From: Clostridia bacterium
GTDB taxonomy: Bacteria > Bacillota > Clostridia > Christensenellales > Borkfalkiaceae
Assembly: GCA_017504465.1 (NCBI GenBank)
Contig: JAFVRE010000053.1
Span: 1-41,094 of the forward strand
Length of the DNA stretch: 41,094 bases
Direction: 5' to 3'
In this document: in pieces, positions 34,032 through 41,094 of the stretch
How positions within the stretch are numbered: the stretch's first letter is position 1
How the letters are laid out: every line of letters starts with the position of its first letter
Position numbers and translations under genes: made by a program
The notes under the pieces: model-generated
Seen by the model: only the letters and a program-made list of their open reading frames with translations
Database searches by the model: none
What the model was told of the DNA's origin: nothing

Positions 34032-35909
34032 ATGGAAGCAATTAAATTCGAAAACGTATATTTTTCCTATGAGCCGACGTCAAGCGAACCCTTTTACGAC
34101 GGACAGGACGGGCGTCAAGCCTTTGCGCTCAACGGAATAGATTTTTCTGTGCGAGAAGGGGAGTTCGTTGCCGTTTTAGGACATAACGGAAGCGGAAAAT
34201 CTACGCTTGCAAGGCTCGTGAACGGACTGCTTTCGCCTACGCGCGGAGAGATCCGTGTTTTCGGTATGCCAACGAGTGAGGAAAATTTATTTGAAATTAG
34301 GAAAACGGTCGGGATTGTATTCCAAAACCCCGACAATCAAATGGTGGCTTCTATCGTAGAAGACGACGTGGCGTTCGGGCCTGAAAACGTTGGCGTTGAA
34401 CGGGAAGAAATCGGGCGTAGAATTGATTTTGCGCTCTCGTCGGTAGGAATGGAGAAGTTTAGAACGTCTATGCCTACTCGGCTTTCAGGTGGACAAAAGC
34501 AACGTATTGCGATTGCAGGCGTACTCGCTTTAAAACCGCGCGTTATGATTTTAGACGAATCGACCGCGATGCTCGATCCGCGCGGTAGAAAGGAAGTTAT
34601 GGACGTCGTTCTTCGCTTAAATAAGGAAGAAAAGATTACGGTGCTTCTCATAACGCATTTCCCTGAAGAAGCAATGCTTGCCGATCGGGCGATTGTTATG
34701 GATCACGGTAAAATTGTTAAGCAGGGCGCGCCTAAAAACGTATTGCTGAGCGGTGACGTGGAAAATTACGGATTAAAGATGCCCATATCCGTACGGACGT
34801 GCCGTGTGTTGCGAAAGGACGGAGTTCCCGTTCCCGATTGCTTGAATGCAACCGAGCTTGCGCTTTCTCTTAAAAAACTCTTAAAGAGTGGGGGCAGGTA
34901 TGCGATGAACGAGTTTAATTTTTGGCCATATCCCTCTCAAACTGTTTATAATAAAGAAGACGTTGCTGGCGGCGAAATTATCTGTAAAGGCTTGTCATAC
35001 GCTTATAACGAAAGCTCGCCTTTTGAAACGCACGCGTTAAAAGGCGTGGATTTGCGTGTTCCGTCGGGTTCGTTTTTCGGGATTATCGGGCATACGGGAA
35101 GCGGTAAATCGACGTTCGTGCAACATTTGAACGGGCTGATAAAACTCCCCACTGCGCAAAAGAAATATAAGCAAAAGAAAGGAGTAAAGCAAAGCGTTGA
35201 TCAAACACTTTTGCGTGTTGACGGCTTTGATTTAACGGATAAAAGCACTGATTTTAAGGCTTTGCGCGCAAAGGTCGGTATGGTATTTCAATATCCCGAG
35301 CAACAGTTGTTTGCGGAAACGGTCTTTGAAGACGTGGCGTTTGGGTTGCGGAATTTTAAGCCGGAAACGAGCGAGAGCGAAATTGAAATGTGCGTTCGAG
35401 AGGCAATCGAGAAGGTTGGCTTAGAATATGAAAAAGTAAAAAACGTTTCTCCGTTCGAGCTTTCCGGCGGACAAAAACGAAGGGTTGCGATTGCAGGCGT
35501 AATCGTAACTAAGCCTGAAATTTTAGTTCTTGACGAGCCTGCCGCAGGCTTAGATCCTCGCGGCAAGGAAGAGATTATGTCCCTTTTGCACGACTTGAAA
35601 AACAGTTGGTGTAAAACGGTTATAATTGTTTCTCACGATATGGACGAGATTGCTGAAAACTGCGATCGCGCGGCGGTATTCTCTGACGGTAAGGTGCTTA
35701 TCGAAGCGGAAACGCAGGAATTGTTCGGTTCGGCAAAAGCGCTTAAAGACGCAGGCTTGGGTTTATCCTTTACGGCGCAGGTGCTTTATGAACTGAGTAA
35801 TCTTGGTTTATACTTAAAAGCACCGCTCAAAGTTTGCGAATTTGCAAAGGCGGTAGCTTGCGCTTATAATATGCAAACGGAAGGAGGGGCTGGAAAATGG
35901 CTAACGTAG
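34032..35909 (+). CDS. fused ECF transporter ATPases EcfA1-EcfA2
   Basis: Energises vitamin and metal uptake by ECF transporters with EcfT and exchangeable S components. The 625-residue protein is two full ABC ATPases in one chain. The first has Walker A GHNGSGKST (from residue 50), LSGGQKQR and the EcfA1-type Walker B MILDESTAMLDPRG. The second has GHTGSGKST (from residue 353), LSGGQKRR and EcfA2-type LVLDEPAAGLDPRG. These are usually two genes of about 280 codons. The linker region (about residues 245-325) is poorly conserved and contains an in-frame ATG at 34905 preceded by GTGGGGGCAGG, so a separate EcfA2 could also be made. The end overlaps ecfT by 13 bp. Confidence 0.93.
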   Translation: MEAIKFENVYFSYEPTSSEPFYDGQDGRQAFALNGIDFSVREGEFVAVLGHNGSGKSTLARLVNGLLSPTRGEIRVFGMPTSEENLFEIRKTVGIVFQNPDNQMVASIVEDDVAFGPENVGVEREEIGRRIDFALSSVGMEKFRTSMPTRLSGGQKQRIAIAGVLALKPRVMILDESTAMLDPRGRKEVMDVVLRLNKEEKITVLLITHFPEEAMLADRAIVMDHGKIVKQGAPKNVLLSGDVENYGLKMPISVRTCRVLRKDGVPVPDCLNATELALSLKKLLKSGGRYAMNEFNFWPYPSQTVYNKEDVAGGEIICKGLSYAYNESSPFETHALKGVDLRVPSGSFFGIIGHTGSGKSTFVQHLNGLIKLPTAQKKYKQKKGVKQSVDQTLLRVDGFDLTDKSTDFKALRAKVGMVFQYPEQQLFAETVFEDVAFGLRNFKPETSESEIEMCVREAIEKVGLEYEKVKNVSPFELSGGQKRRVAIAGVIVTKPEILVLDEPAAGLDPRGKEEIMSLLHDLKNSWCKTVIIVSHDMDEIAENCDRAAVFSDGKVLIEAETQELFGSAKALKDAGLGLSFTAQVLYELSNLGLYLKAPLKVCEFAKAVACAYNMQTEGGAGKWLT

Positions 35910-36709
35910 CGTTTGGACAATATTATCCTGCTTCTTCCTTTACTCATAAATGCGATCCGAGAACCAAGATCTTGTTTTTAATCGGGTTTATCGTAGCCAT
36001 ATTCATGGCGAAAAACTTTTACGCGCTCGGCGCGTGCGCGTTGGTATTTACCGTTGTTGCGTGCTTTTCCAAAATTCCGTTCAAAAGCCTTTTAAAATCC
36101 GTAAAAGCAGTTTTGATTTTACTTGTTTTTACCGTTGTTTTTAATTTATTTTTCCAAAAGGAAGGGGAAGTTGTTTTTGAATGGGAGTTTATAAAACTCA
36201 CTAAAGAAGGCTTATACGCTACCGCGTTTTTGGCGGTAAGGCTCTTTTTATTAGTGCTTACGTCTTCGCTTTTGACGCTCACAACCACCCCCGTTTCTTT
36301 GACGGATGGTTTAGAGAGTTTGCTTACGCCTTTGAAATGGATTAAGTTCCCTGTGCACGAGCTTGCGCTCGTTATGTCGATTGCTTTGCGGTTTATCCCC
36401 ATTCTTACCGACGAAACGGCGCGGATTATGAACGCGCAAAAAGCGCGCGGCGCGGATTTTGAAAACGGAAAACTTACCGAGCGCATTAAGGCTGTCGTGC
36501 CCATTCTCATTCCCTTACTCGTGAGCGCGTTTAGACGTGCGGACGAACTTGGCGATGCAATGGATGCGCGTTGCTATTCGGGAAGTACTAACCGTACCAA
36601 ATATAAAAAGTTGACGTATACTTGGCGCGATTTGATTGCAGGCTTGCTTTTGACGATGTTAATAGTGGCAGTTATTGTGTTGAAAGCATACTTCCCTGTA
36701 ATCATTTGA
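35897..36709 (+). CDS. ecfT: ECF transporter membrane subunit EcfT
   Basis: The 270-residue transmembrane coupling subunit of group II ECF transporters. About five to six membrane segments are visible, with the two cytoplasmic coupling motifs of the family, KARGADFE and MDARCYSG, which contact the ATPases. The start follows GGAGG inside the fused ATPase gene (13-bp overlap), so translation is coupled. No S component is encoded in the window, as expected for the shared module. Confidence 0.94.
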   Translation: MANVAFGQYYPASSFTHKCDPRTKILFLIGFIVAIFMAKNFYALGACALVFTVVACFSKIPFKSLLKSVKAVLILLVFTVVFNLFFQKEGEVVFEWEFIKLTKEGLYATAFLAVRLFLLVLTSSLLTLTTTPVSLTDGLESLLTPLKWIKFPVHELALVMSIALRFIPILTDETARIMNAQKARGADFENGKLTERIKAVVPILIPLLVSAFRRADELGDAMDARCYSGSTNRTKYKKLTYTWRDLIAGLLLTMLIVAVIVLKAYFPVII

Positions 36710-36720
36710 AGGGGGCAGGT

Positions 36721-37494
36721 ATGAGATTTATACTTAAAATAGCCTATGACGGTACAGCTTATGCGGGTTGGCAACGGCAAAAAAATGCGGTCAGCGTACA
36801 GCAGGTATTAGAAGAAGCGGTAGAGCGCGCGCTCGGCAAGAATGTACGCGTGACGGCAAGCGGTAGAACGGATGCAGGCGTGCACGCGGCAGGGCAGGTG
36901 TGTCATTTTGATAGCAATAGCTTAACCATTCCGCCTGAACGGTTGCCCGATTGTTTGAATAAGTATTTACCTTGCGACGTTCGCGCGGTAGCGGGAGCGA
37001 GCGGCGGAGATGGGTTTGACAGCAATCGAAGCGCGAAAAGAAAGACGTACGTGTATAGCGTGTACGAGTCTTCGCGTGAAATGCCGCTTAAACAACGTTA
37101 CGCTGTGCGTGTTGAAAAGTTGCCTGATTTATCAGCATTACGAGAATTTGCAAGCTTAATGGTTGGCGAGCATGATTTTAAAGCCTTTTGTGCTTCCGGT
37201 TCGTCTGTGAAAACTACGGTGAGAACAGTATATGAAATTCGTTTTGAGGAAGGGATTTCATTCGGTAGTCGTGATTTGAAAATCTACGTAACGGGAAACG
37301 GATTTTTATATAACATGGTTCGTACGATCGTTGGCGAACTGTTTGATCTTGCGAACGGAAGACGCACGGCAAAAAGCCTGCTGACTGCCTTTGAAAATGG
37401 CGAACGTGGCTTGCTCGGCAAGACGATGCCAGCTAAGGGTTTGACGCTTTTAGAAGTTGATTACGGCGACGCATTACGTTTCGACGTTGAATAA
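36721..37494 (+). CDS. truA: tRNA pseudouridine(38-40) synthase
   Basis: Forms pseudouridine at positions 38-40 of the tRNA anticodon arm. The 257-residue protein has the N-terminal IAYDGTAYAGWQRQ and the catalytic Asp51 in SGRTDAGVHA. The start at 36721 is taken because MRFILKIAYDG is the normal TruA beginning and AGGGGGCAGGT precedes it; an upstream in-frame ATG at 36622 would overlap ecfT. The order ecfA-ecfA-ecfT-truA is common in Bacillota. Confidence 0.95.
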   Translation: MRFILKIAYDGTAYAGWQRQKNAVSVQQVLEEAVERALGKNVRVTASGRTDAGVHAAGQVCHFDSNSLTIPPERLPDCLNKYLPCDVRAVAGASGGDGFDSNRSAKRKTYVYSVYESSREMPLKQRYAVRVEKLPDLSALREFASLMVGEHDFKAFCASGSSVKTTVRTVYEIRFEEGISFGSRDLKIYVTGNGFLYNMVRTIVGELFDLANGRRTAKSLLTAFENGERGLLGKTMPAKGLTLLEVDYGDALRFDVE

Positions 37495-37516
37495 AAATAA
37501 TTTTTTTGGAGAATTT

Positions 37517-38485
37517 ATGGAAATTTACGGTTTTTATAACACTCTTTTTTATACGAATTTAGTCTTGAACGGAATCACGGGTGTTTCAATCAAAAGCATG
37601 CTCGCTTGCTTGACGATTTCCGTGCTGATTTGGCTCGTGTTTTTCGTATTACAAGGAATCGGGCTTCAAACGATGGCGCAGCGCAGGGGAATAAAAAATG
37701 AACGCCTTGCCTTTGTTCCGTTTGCAAATTTATTACTTATCGATAAGCTCGCAGGGGATTGTGAAATTTTTGGACATAAGATGAAGCGTGGGGGCATGTA
37801 TGCAATGATTGCGCAAATCGCATGTTTTATAACAAGCTTTTTGCTCGCTTTCTCGGAAGGAATTTTATTCACCAAATACGCAAACTGCCTCAATTACAAT
37901 AGCGCAACGGGCGAATTGTTTTGGATAGGTCTTGATTCTTCCGGGACGTTCTTGCTTTCATTCTACACCATTTGGGGAGATTTTCTCAACTCCATTTTCG
38001 GATTGGCATATGAATTGTTGGTGTTAGTATTGATGATTTCTTTACTCAAACGCTACGCAGCGAAAAATTACAGAATTTTATCCGCGTTACAACTCTTCGT
38101 GCCGATTGCTCGTTACGTGATTATCTTTGTTTCGCGCAACAACAAGGCGATTGACTACACGGAATATAAACGAGCGCAGTACGAAGCGTATATGCGTAGA
38201 AACGGGCGCTATGGGAATCCGTACGGAAACCCTTACGGAAATCCGTACGGAAACCCTTATTCCAACCCTTACGGAAATCCATATAACAATCCTTACGGCG
38301 CAAACCGAGGACAAAACCAAGACCAAAACGGACGTTCAGACGGTTCAAATCAGAACGGAGAAAATCCCTTTGGGGAGTTTAGCGCGAATGACCAAGATCC
38401 GTTCGCGGATATTAACGATTATTCCTCAAACGCATCCAAAGATCAAAAATCTACGCAAGACAAATCAGAGGACGATTTTTTCTAA
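37517..38485 (+). CDS. integral membrane protein with NPYG-repeat tail
   Basis: I do not recognise a named family. The 322-residue protein has about four to five membrane segments in its first 220 residues (for example around 24-45, 78-100 and 150-180), then a low-complexity cytoplasmic tail. The tail has about seven NPYG/NPYS/NPYN units followed by a Gln/Asn/Asp-rich, acidic end (ending SEDDFF). The start at 37517 follows TTTGGAG; the upstream in-frame ATG at 37457 lies in truA. Disordered tails of this kind often serve for protein contacts. It follows truA by 22 bp and ends before a terminator. Confidence 0.8.
   Translation: MEIYGFYNTLFYTNLVLNGITGVSIKSMLACLTISVLIWLVFFVLQGIGLQTMAQRRGIKNERLAFVPFANLLLIDKLAGDCEIFGHKMKRGGMYAMIAQIACFITSFLLAFSEGILFTKYANCLNYNSATGELFWIGLDSSGTFLLSFYTIWGDFLNSIFGLAYELLVLVLMISLLKRYAAKNYRILSALQLFVPIARYVIIFVSRNNKAIDYTEYKRAQYEAYMRRNGRYGNPYGNPYGNPYGNPYSNPYGNPYNNPYGANRGQNQDQNGRSDGSNQNGENPFGEFSANDQDPFADINDYSSNASKDQKSTQDKSEDDFF
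38210..38299 (+). repeat. 12-bp tandem repeat coding for NPYG
   Basis: Seven or so units such as TACGGAAATCCG and TACGGAAACCCT in frame. Codon variation between units (AAT/AAC, CCG/CCT) shows the repeat is not brand new. Confidence 0.88.
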
Positions 38486-38547
38486 ACAAAAAATTACTTG
38501 TTTTAAATAAGCGAAAAAAATAACCAGTGAACAACTAAATCAAGTAT

Positions 38548-38588
38548 AGACGAAAAATAAGCGGAAGTTATATTTTTCGTCTTTTTTT
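38548..38588 (+). terminator. terminator after the NPYG membrane protein gene
   Basis: AGACGAAAAATA (38548-38559) pairs with TATTTTTCGTCT (38571-38582) and is followed by a run of six T. Confidence 0.88.
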
Positions 38589-38610
38589 ATAAAAAAGACG
38601 GGATAAACGG

Positions 38611-38640
38611 TTTACATCTAAAGGCGAGTTGTGTTATAAT
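38611..38640 (+). promoter_or_regulatory. mnmE promoter
   Basis: TTTACA (38611-38616), 18-bp spacer, TATAAT (38635-38640), 60 bp before the ATG. Confidence 0.6.
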
Positions 38641-38699
38641 AAACTTGATATAAACTTTTTTTATACCTAACGCTTGAGATCAGGGGGGGGAGAATAGAA

Positions 38700-40043
38700 A
38701 TGGAAGAGATTATTTCGGCAATCGCAACACCGCGCGGGAAAGGTGGCGTCGCAATTATCCGTATGAGCGGAGAGGGCGTGCTTGCGCTTGCGGAGAAAAT
38801 GTTTTCTCCGGTTGGTAAGGTTGCCGTAAAAGATTTTGAGCCCTACCGTATGTATCCCGGTCAAATTGACGCGGGAAATTTTTCCGATTACGGTTTGTGC
38901 GTATATTTCAAAGCCCCGAAAAGTTACACGGGCGAGGATATTGTTGAATTTCAATGTCACGGCGGCGAAAGCGTTGCGCGTGGAATTTTAAAGAAAACCT
39001 TTTCTCTCGGTGCAAGAAGCGCAGGCAAGGGCGAGTTTACCAAACGTGCGTTTTTGAACGGGAAACTGTCCTTGGCTTCAGCGGAAGGGGTTGCGGATAT
39101 GATAAACGGCGAATCGGAAGCGGAAGTAAAAGCAGGGTATCTTTTGTATAGCGAAAAGCTGACGAAAAAGGTGTCTGCGTTGCAAGACGATTTGACCTAT
39201 CTCTTAGCGGGGATAGACGTTTCGGTGGATTATCCCGAAGAAGATATAGAAGAACAGCACGTTGAAGAAATTAAGGTAGAATTAGTAAAAATTGCTGAAA
39301 GACTGGACGGTTTGCTTGCGGGATATTCAGTTGGGAAAAAGATAAAGACGGGGGTTACGGTTGCTATTTGCGGAAAGCCGAATACGGGCAAGAGCTCGCT
39401 TTTGAACTGTATTCTCGGTTATGAAAAAGCGATCGTTTCTTCAATCGCGGGTACTACCCGTGACGCCGTGGAAGGCGTTTTGGAAATTAACGGCGTGAAG
39501 TTTAATCTTTACGATACGGCAGGTGTTCGAGAAAGTGGCGACGTGATTGAATCGATCGGCATCGAGCGCGCGCAAAGCATCGTTCGGGGTGCGGACGTGG
39601 TTGTGTTTGTTTCCGAGCAGGACGGGGAATATGACGAAGAAGAAATCCGCGTTTTAGAAATGGCGAAAGGAAAGCCTATTATTCGGATTCGGAACAAATC
39701 CGACCTTTTAGAAGAAACTTTAGCTACGGACGGCGAATGGGATATTATGACTTCGGCGGTTACGGGCGAAGGAATAGAAGAACTCAAAGATATGCTGTAT
39801 GAAAAGAGCCTTGGCGAGCGCAGCGAGGACGCGGCGTTCTTGATTGAAGAACGTCATTACGACGCGCTCCGTAGGGCAAAAGAGCATGCGAGTGGCGCGA
39901 TATTCGCTTGCGGAAAAGAGCCGTTGGATTTGATAGGGATCGACGTCAAAGCCATTTGGGATTGTTTGGGAGAAATCACGGGCGAAACGGCAACGGAAAG
40001 TATTATCAACGAAATCTTTGAAAAATTCTGCGTTGGTAAATAA
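38700..40043 (+). CDS. mnmE: tRNA modification GTPase MnmE
   Basis: Works with MnmG to modify the wobble uridine of certain tRNAs (cmnm5U). The 447-residue protein has the folate-binding N-terminal domain (ISAIATPRGKGGVAIIRMSG), a helical domain, and the inserted GTPase domain with G1 GKPNTGKSS, G2 GTTRD, G3 DTAG and G4 NKSD. It ends in FCVGK, with the catalytic Cys444 of the C-x-G-K motif. AGGGGGGGAGA precedes the ATG. mnmG is not in the window. Confidence 0.96.
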   Translation: MEEIISAIATPRGKGGVAIIRMSGEGVLALAEKMFSPVGKVAVKDFEPYRMYPGQIDAGNFSDYGLCVYFKAPKSYTGEDIVEFQCHGGESVARGILKKTFSLGARSAGKGEFTKRAFLNGKLSLASAEGVADMINGESEAEVKAGYLLYSEKLTKKVSALQDDLTYLLAGIDVSVDYPEEDIEEQHVEEIKVELVKIAERLDGLLAGYSVGKKIKTGVTVAICGKPNTGKSSLLNCILGYEKAIVSSIAGTTRDAVEGVLEINGVKFNLYDTAGVRESGDVIESIGIERAQSIVRGADVVVFVSEQDGEYDEEEIRVLEMAKGKPIIRIRNKSDLLEETLATDGEWDIMTSAVTGEGIEELKDMLYEKSLGERSEDAAFLIEERHYDALRRAKEHASGAIFACGKEPLDLIGIDVKAIWDCLGEITGETATESIINEIFEKFCVGK

Positions 40044-40069
40044 GTTTTAGGCTACGGGAAGTAACGCAA

Positions 40070-41050
40070 ATGAATAGGATAAAGACAATATACGGACGGT
40101 TATCGAGAACGGAGTCCGAATTAATTATTAAATTGATATTGTGCACGATTATATCAATGCTGTTTATGTGGGCAATAGGGAATCCGTATGGTGTGGGAGT
40201 TGTGGTAACGGCGAACCTACTCATATATACGGACCGCGGTTACGTCGGTGGCTGCAAATACGGATTTCAGAGAATTTTAGTGCACATAGTACAGGGATTG
40301 ATTTTATTGATAATTATTGTTCCGTGCAAATATTGGCTGCAATTACCCATACCTGATACGATTTTAATGATAATCGCAGGCTGTTTTGCTTTAGCGGTAG
40401 GATTGCCGATTAATTTTAAACATCCATACGCTCCGTACAATTGTACGTTAGCAAATGCGACCTTTATCCTTATGTGTACCATGGTTAATGATTTGAACAG
40501 GTTTCCCATGCGAATATTAGAATGTACCGTGGGATTCTTAATCGGGTACATAATAAACTACGTAATTATGCCGAAACATATCAGATACGACGAGGCGGTT
40601 GAAAAAGTTAGAAAGTGTACGGGACATTTGATAGTAGGTGAATGGTCAAACTATACCAAGGTAAAGACTCTGTTGGAAGCGGACGTAAAATATCTTTCGC
40701 AGGACGCAAAACATGGTTTAAAAAGGCATAAATGTACGGAAGAACAATTGAGTACGTTGAAAGAGTTTTTTATAGCGTTAGAGTTGTTAGAGGGACTTAA
40801 TAAGCGCGGGGAATTGTACAATCAATCGGTGAGTAAAGAATTTCGAGAAGGATACCAAAAAGCGTATGCGGAAGTGGTGAAAATTCACGAAAGCGTAATG
40901 GACTTGTTGGAGGGCAAAGAGGTGGAAATATTACCGCCTATCATAAGTCAAGACCTAAATGCGAGCGGGAAAGAAGAGTTAATTATCCAAGCAGCGCTGT
41001 GGGAGTATTCCGAGCAAATATCAAAACTTGTAGAAAAGACGTGTAGATAA
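40070..41050 (+). CDS. putative aromatic acid exporter family (FUSC-like) membrane protein
   Basis: A 326-residue protein with about four to six membrane segments in the first 170 residues (around 20-40, 65-85, 95-115 and 145-165) and a helical, charged cytoplasmic domain of about 155 residues. This arrangement, with a GVGVVVTANLL segment and a GFLIGYIINY repeat-like helix, matches the ArAE/FUSC-type aromatic acid exporters found in Bacillota. The substrate is unknown. There is only a weak ribosome-binding site (ACGGGAAG). It lies 26 bp after mnmE with no terminator, so it is probably read from the mnmE promoter. Confidence 0.75.
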   Translation: MNRIKTIYGRLSRTESELIIKLILCTIISMLFMWAIGNPYGVGVVVTANLLIYTDRGYVGGCKYGFQRILVHIVQGLILLIIIVPCKYWLQLPIPDTILMIIAGCFALAVGLPINFKHPYAPYNCTLANATFILMCTMVNDLNRFPMRILECTVGFLIGYIINYVIMPKHIRYDEAVEKVRKCTGHLIVGEWSNYTKVKTLLEADVKYLSQDAKHGLKRHKCTEEQLSTLKEFFIALELLEGLNKRGELYNQSVSKEFREGYQKAYAEVVKIHESVMDLLEGKEVEILPPIISQDLNASGKEELIIQAALWEYSEQISKLVEKTCR

Positions 41051-41094
41051 AAGCGGTAAAGCTTGTTATACGAAACTCAATACGTAAATTAAAG

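Overview
The window looks like a chromosomal segment of a low-to-moderate GC anaerobic Bacillota, most likely class Clostridia, possibly an uncultured gut lineage. The evidence is clear Shine-Dalgarno sites (AAGGAG/GGAGG), TTGACA-N17-TATAAT promoters, a pyruvate:ferredoxin oxidoreductase, a type III glutamine synthetase, an ECF vitamin-transporter module next to truA, YitT and BspA-type proteins, and dense rho-independent terminators. The species assignment is inference. I see no rRNA, tRNA, CRISPR, transposase or phage genes.

Layout. 1-307: a 118/119-bp tandem repeat without genes. 308-1899: two divergent membrane-anchored proteins of unknown function. 2004-4626: guanine nucleotide synthesis, guaB then a GMP synthase made only of the ATP-pyrophosphatase part. 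4747-12779: hexuronate use, uxaB-uxaA-uxaC-eda-yitT, then (after a second copy of the dispersed repeat) kdgK and a ROK sugar kinase. UxaC, UxaB, UxaA, KdgK and Eda together take galacturonate to pyruvate plus glyceraldehyde 3-phosphate; the mannonate (glucuronate) branch is not in the window. 12857-14932: glnN on the minus strand. 15219-17265: two small unknown proteins and a metallophosphoesterase. 17343-19716: a small XRE repressor divergent from a BspA-like leucine-rich-repeat lipoprotein, with two matching 18-bp operators between them. 20038-23893: an aminotransferase, a small P-loop protein, threonine synthase and a BFD-type iron-sulfur protein. 24148-25092: a membrane-tethered XRE regulator. 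25144-28443: nifJ on the minus strand. 28599-32715: a surface 5'-nucleotidase-like lipoprotein, an ABC exporter half and a YhcH-family protein. 32786-33748: an anchored alpha/beta hydrolase (minus). 34032-37494: an EcfA1-EcfA2 fusion, ecfT and truA. 37517-41050: a membrane protein with an NPYG repeat tail, mnmE and a putative aromatic acid exporter.

Most genes are ordinary. The points most worth a second look are: a dispersed repeat present at two places with a conserved hairpin and a promoter-like core; the XRE/LRR lipoprotein operator pair; the GMP synthase without its glutaminase domain; the fused ECF ATPases with a ribosome-binding-like sequence at the junction; a 12-mer (GGGGCAGGTATG) found four times; and a PFOR that lacks about 65 residues just before its thiamine diphosphate motif. 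I did not find a clear new defence or mobile system.
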